32,331 bases of DNA from Natrinema thermotolerans DSM 11552 (GTDB lineage Archaea; Halobacteriota; Halobacteria; Halobacteriales; Natrialbaceae): positions 31,287 through 63,617 of the forward strand of contig AOIR01000063.1 of the NCBI GenBank assembly GCA_000337115.1, in the 5' to 3' direction. Shown here piece after piece: positions 16,432 to 23,283 of the stretch. The first letter of the stretch is position 1; the number at the start of each line of letters is the position of its first letter. The notes below the pieces were generated by a model. The model was not told where the DNA came from, made no database searches, and worked only from the letters and a program-made list of their open reading frames with translations. The translations under genes and the position numbers were made by a program.

Positions 16432-17415
16432 ATGGACGCGATCGTACTCGCAGGCGGCTACGCCACGCGACTCTGGCCGATCACCCGCCACCGACCCAAG
16501 ATGTTCCTCCCGGTCGCCGACACGACCGTTATCGACGGGGTTCTCGAGGACCTCGAGACCGACGACCGAATCGACGACGTCTACGTCTCGACGAACGAGC
16601 GCTTTGCGGACGAGTTCGAGGCCCACCTCGAGACCAACGACTACCGCAAACCGCAACTGTCGATCGAAGACACGACCGACGAGGACGAGAAGTTCGGCGT
16701 CATCGGCGCGCTCGCTCAGCTCGTTGACCGGGAGAACCTCACGGACGACACGATCGTGATCGCGGGCGACAACCTCCTCAGCTTCGACGTGAGCGAGTTC
16801 GTCGACTGCTTCCGCCGACGAGAAACCCCGACGCTTGCCGCCTACGACGTCGGCGACTACGACCGCGCGACGTCGTACGGCGTCCTCGAACTCGACGACG
16901 ACGGCCGCGAGATCGTCGCCTTCGAGGAGAAGCCCGACGACCCGCCGAGTACGCTCGTGTCGGTCGCCTGCTACGGGTTCCGTGCGGATGACCTCGAGTT
17001 GCTCGAGACGTACCTGGCCGGGGAGAACAACCCCGACGAGCCGGGCTGGTTCGTCCAGTGGCTCGTCGACCGGGAGCGCGTCGACGCGTTCACGTTCGAC
17101 GGCGCCTGGTTCGACATCGGGACGCCCGAGAGCTACCTCGATGCCGTGGCCTGGCAGTTCGACGGCGACAGCGCGATCCACCCCGACGCGTCGCTCGAGG
17201 GGACGACAGTCGGGGCGAACGTCCACGTCATGGAGGGTGCCCACGTTACCGACGCGACCCTCCGTGATTGCGTCGTCTTCCCCGACGCCACGATCACCGG
17301 CGGCACGGTTGAGCGAGCGATAATCGGGACGGGTGCCGAACTCCGCGGGACCGGAATAGAATCGGCGATACTCGGCCCGGAGATGTCGCTCACTGAACCA
17401 CCGTCGAGCGGGTAA
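16432..17415 (+). CDS. Sugar nucleotidyltransferase with left-handed beta-helix tail
   Basis: A 327-residue two-domain protein. Residues 1-235 are the nucleotidyltransferase domain: MDAIVLAGGYATRLWPITRH with PKMFLPVADTTVID (catalytic loop and Lys), IVIAGDNLLSFDVSEF (metal Asp), VAFEEKPDDPPSTLVSVACY and FDGAWFDIGTPESYLDAV. From about 245 hexapeptide-like repeats (HPDASLEGTTVGANVHV, HVTDATLRDCVVFPDA) form a short beta-helix. It makes an NDP-sugar, often dTDP- or UDP-glucose type in this family; substrate is not decided by the sequence. Unlike the AglF-like enzyme it retains the C-terminal helix and a different LWPITRH loop, so it is a paralog with perhaps another sugar. It lies between aglM and the epimerase. 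Confidence 0.88.
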   Translation: MDAIVLAGGYATRLWPITRHRPKMFLPVADTTVIDGVLEDLETDDRIDDVYVSTNERFADEFEAHLETNDYRKPQLSIEDTTDEDEKFGVIGALAQLVDRENLTDDTIVIAGDNLLSFDVSEFVDCFRRRETPTLAAYDVGDYDRATSYGVLELDDDGREIVAFEEKPDDPPSTLVSVACYGFRADDLELLETYLAGENNPDEPGWFVQWLVDRERVDAFTFDGAWFDIGTPESYLDAVAWQFDGDSAIHPDASLEGTTVGANVHVMEGAHVTDATLRDCVVFPDATITGGTVERAIIGTGAELRGTGIESAILGPEMSLTEPPSSG

Positions 17416-17572
17416 CGTACAGTCCAGAGCGTTCAATCGCGACCGTGGCCCCGCGGCCGCGACACAGCTCTGATTACTGCGGATAGATCACCGACTAGTA
17501 CACTAGTGGGAAGCAGCACCATACCTGTCGCGAAGTCGAACCGTTTACCCTCCCCGCTGCTCCCGCCTTCGT

Positions 17573-18508
17573 ATGGAAAACGAACGGATTCTCGTCACCG
17601 GTGGCGCGGGCTTCATCGGATCGCACCTGACTGATCGGCTCCTCGAGGCCGACAACGACGTGACTATCGTCGACGACCTGTCGAACGGCCGCGCGGAGTG
17701 GGTTCCCGAGGGTGCGACGCTCGTCGAACGGGACCTCACCGACGACGACGCCCTCGAGGGCGTTCTCACGAGCGATTTCGACCGCGTCTTTCATCTCGCG
17801 GCCTCGAAGGCCGTCAACACCGACAGTCCGCGTGAACAGTTCGAGGCGAACACGCAGATGACCTACAACGTCCTCGAGACGATGGACGAGGTTGGCGTCA
17901 CGGACCTCGCCTATACGTCGACGTCGACGGTCTATGGCGAGGCACCGCGGCCGACGCCCGAGGATTACGCGCCGCTCGAGCCGATCAGTGTCTACGGGGC
18001 AAGCAAACTCGCGGACGAGGGACTCTGTTCGACCTACGCGCACTCTCACGACCTGACCGTCCGTACGTTCCGGTTTGCGAACATCGTCGGCGCGCGGCTG
18101 CGCGGCGCCGTTGTCCCCGATTTCATCGAGAAGCTACGGGCCGACCCCGAGACGCTCACCATCCTCGGTGATGGCCGCCAAGAGAAGTCCTACATGCACG
18201 TCGACGATTGCATCGATGCGATGCTACACGTCTGTGAACACGCCGACGGCCCGCTGGCGACCTACAACCTCGGAACGCGGACGACGACGTCCGTGACTCG
18301 CATCGCCGACATCGTCAGCGAAGAACTGGACCTCGAGCCCGAGTACGAGTACACCGGCGGCGATCGCGGCTGGACCGGCGACGTGCCGAAGATGCGCCTT
18401 TCGATCGAGAAACTCGATGCCCTCGGGTGGGAACCGACCCACGAGAGCGATCGGGCCGTCCGTGAGGCGACGCGGAAACTGTGCGCGGAGTTCGGTCTGC
18501 GGGACTGA
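17573..18508 (+). CDS. NAD-dependent epimerase/dehydratase, GalE-like
   Basis: A 311-residue extended short-chain dehydrogenase acting on a nucleotide-sugar. ILVTGGAGFIGSHLTDRLLE is the NAD-binding glycine motif (10-16), TIVDDLSNGR binds the adenosine, and VFHLAASKAV follows. The catalytic set is the Ser in YTSTSTVYGE (about 115-122) and Y141-x3-K145 in VYGASKLADE. FRFANIVGARLRGAVVPDFI and GRQEKSYMHVDDCIDAML are substrate-domain motifs. UDP-glucose 4-epimerase activity is the closest guess, but other NDP-sugar epimerases or dehydratases fit equally. The ATG at 17573 is preceded by a G+C-rich spacer of 157 bp from the nucleotidyltransferase. It fits the nucleotide-sugar supply role of this block. 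Confidence 0.88.
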   Translation: MENERILVTGGAGFIGSHLTDRLLEADNDVTIVDDLSNGRAEWVPEGATLVERDLTDDDALEGVLTSDFDRVFHLAASKAVNTDSPREQFEANTQMTYNVLETMDEVGVTDLAYTSTSTVYGEAPRPTPEDYAPLEPISVYGASKLADEGLCSTYAHSHDLTVRTFRFANIVGARLRGAVVPDFIEKLRADPETLTILGDGRQEKSYMHVDDCIDAMLHVCEHADGPLATYNLGTRTTTSVTRIADIVSEELDLEPEYEYTGGDRGWTGDVPKMRLSIEKLDALGWEPTHESDRAVREATRKLCAEFGLRD

Positions 18509-18912
18509 TCTCACGACCGCCGAAGCGCTTCGAGCGAGCCGACTCAAGGTCGAGCCCCGAGCCTTTCCGTGGGTTCGTCGGACGCTCCCACACGGCCATC
18601 GGTCCGGTGGCCTCGAACGGGTGCGTGGGTCGCGGTCGGCTGGCTCACACAGCCCGATACCTGCCGTCGCCGTTTCCGAACGGCCGGACGGACCGACTGT
18701 CCCAACAGAACGCGAGCCAGCCTCCCGGACTGATGGAGCGTCTCGGACCGCTCGAGTACCGACGAGTAAGACTCAGAGCCTGCCGCCCGATAGCAGCCGT
18801 CCCCCGCGTCCGAGCGTCACTAGTAACGGTGCAGGTGAACCGCCTCACGGCTGCCGGTTTCGTCCTCGGTGGCAGAGGGTTTATTATGGTGTGAGAGAAC
18901 AGCTTACGTGAT
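18509..18912. other. 404-bp intergenic region, no gene recognised
   Basis: G+C-rich DNA with open frames in both directions that show no family resemblance and look like composition shadows. The only readable signal is at its right end: TTTATTAT at 18880-18887, a TATA-like box 25-32 bases before the zinc-finger gene start, implying a very short leader. Confidence 0.4.
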
Positions 18913-19077
18913 ATGCAACAGCAGGAACATGAAGCCGCCGAGAACTCGCCGGTCGACGCACTCGAGGGAACGAACTGTACGTTCTGCGACGACGGGGAAC
19001 TCGTTCGAGGGGATTACAAGGGGAACACGGCCGTCATCTGCGATTCGTGTGAGACACCCGGCGCGCAATTCTGGTAA
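18913..19077 (+). CDS. Zinc-finger micro-protein, 54 residues
   Basis: A small acidic protein with two CxxC knuckles: NCTFCDDGELVRGDYKGN (Cys22, Cys25) and VICDSCETPGAQFW (Cys43, Cys46). The four Cys would bind one zinc in a ribbon/knuckle fold. The sequence resembles a conserved haloarchaeal micro-protein family (HVO_A0556-like by memory), of unknown molecular function. Haloarchaeal proteins of this size class have been linked to regulation of metabolism, motility or biofilm, but nothing here sets a role. The start is fixed by a TATA-like box at 18880-18887 and the ORF is single-cistron. A T-rich stretch just after the stop fits a terminator. A longer ORF in another frame overlaps it and is rejected. 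Confidence 0.85.
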   Translation: MQQQEHEAAENSPVDALEGTNCTFCDDGELVRGDYKGNTAVICDSCETPGAQFW

Positions 19078-19086
19078 TACCGGCCG

Positions 19087-19095
19087 TTTTCTTTT
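19087..19095 (+). terminator. T-rich terminator candidate after the zinc-finger gene
   Basis: TTTTCTTTT ten bases after the stop codon, preceded by CCGGCCG. Archaeal termination commonly uses such T-runs without a strong hairpin. Confidence 0.45.
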
Positions 19096-19119
19096 CTGGA
19101 CGAAAGACAGACGCTGCCG

Positions 19120-19297
19120 ATTCGATAACCGCACGGAAGTTGGCACCGACATCGAGCCCGAATACGCGCAACTCCCGTTCCCGAAGACGTCTACGTCCAC
19201 GAGACCTGTGCCGACTCGAGCAAGATGTACAGAGACCGGCTGGGAGCCGGACATCGATCTCGAGGAGGGCATCGAGCGGGTCTGCGAGCCCTACTAG
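19120..19297 (+). pseudogene. C-terminal relic of an NAD-dependent epimerase/dehydratase
   Basis: Three pieces in shifting frames give one recognisable sugar-epimerase tail: VGTDIEPEYAQLPFP, then after a one-base loss near 19186 EDVYVHETCADSSKMY, then after a one-base gain near 19233 TGWEPDIDLEEGIERVCEPY with a TAG at 19295-19297. The two shifts cancel, so the end is again in the first frame. The pattern TGWEP-DLEEGI is the usual end of UDP-sugar epimerases and dehydratases. All N-terminal and catalytic parts are absent. It is not part of the intact epimerase upstream, which has its own tail. A T-run GATTTTTC at 19311-19318 follows. Identity rests on motif resemblance only. Confidence 0.6.
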
Positions 19298-19384
19298 TCG
19301 CAGCCGGCCGGATTTTTCTAGCGGGACTAGATCGTGCCGCCAGCTACTAGTGGTTTGTTCGAAGAGAACGGGAGCGAACGATCG

Positions 19385-20656
19385 TTACCGGTTGATCGCG
19401 CTCAGGAAAAAGGACGAGAACACGGTCTGGAGGCCGATGACGATCGCCGTGAACGCGATGAGCGACCCCATCGTGAACTCGAGCGACGCGAACCCGTTCG
19501 TGACCCACTGGTAGACCAGCGCGGCCGCGTAGAGCCCACCGACGCCGAACAGCACGAGTCCGGCCGTCGCGCCGTGTTCGAGAGACAGCGACGTCGTTAC
19601 GCGCTCGGTGATCGGATCGGTCGGTTTCTGGATGGGATCGCTCGCGACGGTCGCGAAGACGCCGAGACTGCCGACCTGATAGCCGACGATCGTCAGTAGG
19701 CTGCCGGCAATCATCGAATGGGTTCCGAGAGTCACGCCGCCAATCGACACACTGGTGTAGGCGATTCCCATCACGGCCAGCCCGGCGAGACCGAGCAGGA
19801 GTCCCGGGACCGAGAACAGGTAGCCGGGGGCGTTTACGAGCATGAACCGGACGTGCCGCCAGCCGTCGCTGAAACTGTCGAGAGTCTCTTCGCCCTCGCG
19901 TTCGTGGTAGACGATCGGCGTCTCCACGATGTCGAGGTCCTTCGCGCCAGCCTCCATGATCATCTCCGACGCGAACTCCATCCCGGTCGTCTCGAGGTCC
20001 ATCGTCTCGTAGGCCTCCCGCGTGAAGATCCGGAAGCCGCTGTGGGCGTCGCTCACACCCGCGCCGTAGAAGGCGTTCAGGAACTTGGTCAACAGCGGGT
20101 TCCCGACGTACTGGTGGAGCGACGGCATCGCGCCGGGCTTGATCTCGCCCTCGAGCCGGCTCCCCATCACCATGTCGGCGCCTTGCTCCTGAAGGTGAGC
20201 CAGCAGGCGCGGGATCTGTTCGAAGTCGTACGTCGTGTCGGCGTCGCCCATGACGATGTACTCGCCGCGAGCGCGATCGAACGCGTACCGGTAGGCGTAG
20301 CCGTAGCCGGGTTGGTCGGGTTCGTAGACGATCGCGCCCAGATCCCGCCCGATCTCGGGCGTTCGATCGGTCGAACTGTCGCTGAGAATGATCTCGGCGG
20401 TCATGCCGAGGTCGTTGATCGCCGTTTTCGCGCGATCGATACACTCGGCGATGCCCGCCTCCTCGTTGAGCGTCGGCATAACGATGCTCAGGGCCGGCGT
20501 CTGCTCGCTGTCGGGGCCGAGGAGGAGTTCGTCGGCCTCGTGGTCGCCCCCACGCTCGTAGCGGCCCGGGTCTGGCTCAGAGTCGGCGTCCAGTCGCTGC
20601 TGTGTCGACTCCTGTGCCGACGAGTGCTGCTGTTCGCTCTCTTTTGATGTACTCAT
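19385..20656 (-). CDS. Membrane-anchored GT2 glycosyltransferase, dolichol-phosphate sugar transferase type
   Basis: A 423-residue protein in three parts. Residues 1-52 are a hydrophilic, Gln/Glu/Asp-rich tail. Residues 53-300 are a GT-A domain: LSIVMPTLNEEAGIAECI, AEIILSDSSTDRTPEIG, GEYIVMGDADTTYDFEQIP (metal-binding DAD) and GVSDAHSGFRIFTREAYE, the DPM1/DPG-like acceptor region. Residues 300-423 contain four hydrophobic spans. Such enzymes charge dolichol phosphate with a sugar from a nucleotide-sugar at the cytoplasmic face. AglD- or AglJ-type functions are possible but not distinguishable here, so no symbol is given. The position beside aglF/aglM-like genes supports a role in lipid-linked glycan synthesis. 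The last codon is next to the epimerase relic, convergent with it. Confidence 0.9.
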   Translation of the reverse strand: MSTSKESEQQHSSAQESTQQRLDADSEPDPGRYERGGDHEADELLLGPDSEQTPALSIVMPTLNEEAGIAECIDRAKTAINDLGMTAEIILSDSSTDRTPEIGRDLGAIVYEPDQPGYGYAYRYAFDRARGEYIVMGDADTTYDFEQIPRLLAHLQEQGADMVMGSRLEGEIKPGAMPSLHQYVGNPLLTKFLNAFYGAGVSDAHSGFRIFTREAYETMDLETTGMEFASEMIMEAGAKDLDIVETPIVYHEREGEETLDSFSDGWRHVRFMLVNAPGYLFSVPGLLLGLAGLAVMGIAYTSVSIGGVTLGTHSMIAGSLLTIVGYQVGSLGVFATVASDPIQKPTDPITERVTTSLSLEHGATAGLVLFGVGGLYAAALVYQWVTNGFASLEFTMGSLIAFTAIVIGLQTVFSSFFLSAINR

Positions 20657-20979
20657 AGTAGTCGTCTCTCACAGTCGGAAACCGGTCGGGTAGTCACGTT
20701 CATATCAGGTATTTCTGTCGGCCCCCATATCTGTTGGTGATACGCTATACTGGAAACTCCAGAATAAACGTTCGGTATTATAGTAGCTGTGAAAGTCACT
20801 GCGCACCCGATCGCGGGACAGCGTTGCGATCGGTGTGTGAATCGTTGCAGGAGCGCCGATAGGTGAACGGACCGCCATTGCTAGAGCGGAGATGACATCT
20901 ATCGTATCTATTTTAAATCTGATTCGCCGCGAGAGAGTCACGGAGCGAACGAGAAACGCCAAACTGCAGTCCGGAGCGA
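20657..20979. other. 323-bp intergenic region, no gene recognised
   Basis: A spacer between two leftward genes, locally more A+T-rich. It carries several A+T-rich boxes (for example AGGTATTTC near 20706 and GTATTATAGTAG near 20776) that can serve the GT2 promoter. An 85-codon leftward frame (20705-20962) shows no family features and is dismissed. TCTATTTTAAATC near 20912-20924 may be part of the terminator of the DUF1616 gene. Confidence 0.35.
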
Positions 20980-22086
20980 TTAGCCACCACTCGGAGCGCT
21001 CGAGTTCGTCGCCTCAGCGACGTCGACCCAGAGGTGGACGGAGTACTCGGTGTCGTTCATCGACGGCTCGGCCGGCACGTCACCGCCGGGGAAGAGCAGC
21101 CAGACGATACGCTGCTCCTCGCCGACCATCGTCGGCTCGAGGTCGTACTCGTGGTGCCAGCTCTCGTTGTGTGCGATCGTCGTACTGAACCGGTCGAGTT
21201 CGCGCTGCTCGCGGACGACGGTGTCGTTGACCGTCGCGTTCCCGTCGCCCGTCTCGTTGCCGATCACCTCGACGTCTTGCTCGAGGACCACCACCGTATA
21301 GTCCGTCGTCTCGTGTTCGTGGTTGTCGATCCCGACGATCAGTTCCTGACTCTCCCCCTGCGTGAACTCCGTGGGATAGTCGTCGGCGACCAGGTCGCCG
21401 TCGTCGTCCTCGGTCAACAGGTAGATCGCCGAGAACTGCTCGCCGTCGGGCGGGACGAGAACGGCGTAGCCGACGCTGCCGGCGGCGAGGAGAACCGACA
21501 GCACGAGCAGGACGTTCAGTGCGGCGTCGGCGCGCGTGTCGGGCTCGAGCAACTCCGCGCGGCCGGCGGCGTACCACTCGCGGTAGGGGACCCGAAAGCG
21601 GTCCTCGGCCGGCAGCTCCCAGCGGCGGGTGGCAGCTATGGCCGTCGACGCGAGCGTAAAGCCGCTGACCGCCACCGCGATCGGAACGAGGCGAATCCCC
21701 CAGGGGGTAAAATTCAGTACGAGCCCGATGAGGGGGACGATCGCGATACTTAGGCCGAACGAGAGCGCGACGCGCTCGATGCCGTCGATCCCGTCCCGAG
21801 AGGCGAGTGAGTCGGACCAGCCGTCCGAGTCCGCCGTCTCGTCTCCGTCCGTATCAGGAGCCGTTTCCTCGCCGGCCTCGGGAAACAGCGCTGCGATGAA
21901 CGCGTATCCCGGAGCGAAGAGAACGAAGACGAGTCCGAGCGCCACGCGCAGCGGCGTCTCCCGAATGATCGGGGCGAACACGGCCACGTTCGTCGCGACG
22001 ACGAACGCGGCAACCGCAGCGAGATCGGCCGGCAACTGCCTGATCGGCCGCGGGATGAGAAGCCACATCGACCGGGAAGCGACCAT
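20980..22086 (-). CDS. DUF1616 membrane protein with extracellular domain
   Basis: A 368-residue protein. RPIRQLPADLAAVAAFVVAT and PLRVALGLVFVLFAPGYAFI are the family hallmark (FxPGY after the second span). Two more spans (VALSFGLSIAIVPLIGLVL and LVPIAVAVSGFTLASTAI) precede a soluble loop rich in Arg and Glu. A fifth span (ALNVLLVLSVLLAAGSVGYA) then leads to an outside domain of about 145 residues with a beta-sandwich-like pattern. That domain has sequons NET, NAT, NDT, NES, NDT and NSS, so it may be a glycoprotein. Function of the family is unknown; it is often near surface-glycan and exosortase-like genes. It follows the two-HTH regulator by 73 bp on the same strand. Confidence 0.85.
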   Translation of the reverse strand: MVASRSMWLLIPRPIRQLPADLAAVAAFVVATNVAVFAPIIRETPLRVALGLVFVLFAPGYAFIAALFPEAGEETAPDTDGDETADSDGWSDSLASRDGIDGIERVALSFGLSIAIVPLIGLVLNFTPWGIRLVPIAVAVSGFTLASTAIAATRRWELPAEDRFRVPYREWYAAGRAELLEPDTRADAALNVLLVLSVLLAAGSVGYAVLVPPDGEQFSAIYLLTEDDDGDLVADDYPTEFTQGESQELIVGIDNHEHETTDYTVVVLEQDVEVIGNETGDGNATVNDTVVREQRELDRFSTTIAHNESWHHEYDLEPTMVGEEQRIVWLLFPGGDVPAEPSMNDTEYSVHLWVDVAEATNSSAPSGG

Positions 22087-22159
22087 TCACCCGCTAGTAT
22101 CGGGGACGGCGGTAAAAACGGTCCGAAAACACCCCGCCGATGGCCGTCTCGATCCGCGG

Positions 22160-23170
22160 CTAGCGGTCGCTCGAGTCGAGCGACACGTTCGCCCGCGTGT
22201 CCGCTTCGAGGATTCGCTCTACCACCTGTACTTCCTCATCGGCCGAAATCTGCTCGGACTCGAAACACGCACGGAGGACCTTCCGTGCGAGGTCCGGATC
22301 GACCGACCGGGACGTGCCCATCCGTTGCTCGAGCGACTCGATGCGGGCCGTGAGCGTGCCGAGACACTCCGCGAGATCCGTGTCCGATCGGCCGCTCGCG
22401 CTCGCTCGAGTCGGGGGAGTCGCGTCCCGGTCCTCGCGGTCGGTGCCGTCCGAAGCGTCGTCGTCTCGTTTCTCGGACGGCAGGGCGTTCCCCGCGGACG
22501 GTTCCGCAGTCTCGAACGCCGCGTCCACATCGGTGTTACCGCCATCACCGAGTGCCGGGTCGGCCGGATCCGGTTCCGATCGACGTCCGTCAGCGACGCC
22601 TTTTGGATCGTGGTCGGCTGACGAGTCACCGGGTGTGGAGTCGTCCGCGTCGGTCTCGACCTTCTCGAAAAACAGCTCGACGAATGCCTGCCTGTCGCTC
22701 CAGTCGAATCCGTCGATGCCGTTGACCCGCTGGCTGATGGTCGCACTGGTGACACCGAGGCGCTCGGCGAGTTCGGCCTGTGTCGCGTCCGGTCGCTCGC
22801 GGATTTCCCGCAGGGTCTCCCGCTGTTTTTCGGTGACCTCGGTCAGGCCATCGAACTCGGTCGAATCGCCGCTCATAGCTTCGTCATCGGACGTCTCGTT
22901 CGCGTCTGTCGTCGAGCCGGAATCAGTGTCTGCCGCCGCTGCCGTATCGGTTCCCGAGGCTGGGTCATCCCCTGCGGGATCGCCGTACTCGGAAAGCACC
23001 TGTTCGACCAGCGATGTCGTTGCACCGGTAACATCATCGGCGATTTCTTCCATCGATGCCCCCGGGCGCGATTCCGCGACCGAGAGAATTCGCTTGTGGA
23101 CGACCGCTCGCGGGTGATGCCGGTTTCGTTCGTTCCCTTTTGGGGTGTTCGGTGTTCGTGTATCACTCAT
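22160..23170 (-). CDS. DNA-binding regulator with two HTH segments and acidic linkers
   Basis: A 336-residue protein. Residues about 20-65 form a winged-HTH-like segment (HKRILSVAESRPGASMEEIA with VTGATTSLVEQVLSEYG). A Ser/Asp/Thr-rich linker follows. Residues about 112-170 are a classic HTH: EKQRETLREIRERPDATQAE, LAERLGVTSATISQRVNGI and DWSDRQAFVELFFEKVE. A second long acidic linker leads to a C-terminal helical segment (LGTLTARIESLEQRM and LARKVLRACFESEQISADEE) that could dimerise. It is likely a transcription factor of haloarchaeal type; targets are unknown. Its placement just upstream of DUF1616 and downstream of the DUF4129 gene makes these candidate targets. No metal- or ligand-binding motif is visible. 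Confidence 0.78.
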   Translation of the reverse strand: MSDTRTPNTPKGNERNRHHPRAVVHKRILSVAESRPGASMEEIADDVTGATTSLVEQVLSEYGDPAGDDPASGTDTAAAADTDSGSTTDANETSDDEAMSGDSTEFDGLTEVTEKQRETLREIRERPDATQAELAERLGVTSATISQRVNGIDGFDWSDRQAFVELFFEKVETDADDSTPGDSSADHDPKGVADGRRSEPDPADPALGDGGNTDVDAAFETAEPSAGNALPSEKRDDDASDGTDREDRDATPPTRASASGRSDTDLAECLGTLTARIESLEQRMGTSRSVDPDLARKVLRACFESEQISADEEVQVVERILEADTRANVSLDSSDR

Positions 23171-23283
23171 ACGCCCCCTCCGGTTTCACGGGGTTGTTCT
23201 CCCCCATCCGTTGTCATATACCTTTTTGCACTGCGACAATAAACTTAATCAAGCATGTAAGTCTTTTCCTAGTAGCTGACCGT
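23171..23283 (-). promoter_or_regulatory. Promoter region of the two-HTH regulator
   Basis: A locally A+T-rich 113-bp spacer. On this strand AAGTTTATTGTCG and AAAAAGGTATATGAC (about 23213-23250) are TATA-like; transcription from either would give a leader of a few tens of bases, containing GGATGGGGGAGAAC. This separates the regulator from the upstream DUF4129 gene. Confidence 0.4.

Noticed and set aside
16372-17436. 354-codon antisense frame opposite the second nucleotidyltransferase
   Set aside because: Shadow; the + strand gene has an intact catalytic loop and beta-helix repeats.
18869-19297. 142-codon + strand frame covering the zinc-finger gene and relic
   Set aside because: Its first part is the wrong frame of the zinc-finger gene; only its last residues are meaningful, as the epimerase relic tail.
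20705-20962. 85-codon leftward ORF
   Set aside because: No family features, crosses likely promoter DNA, composition unlike neighbours.
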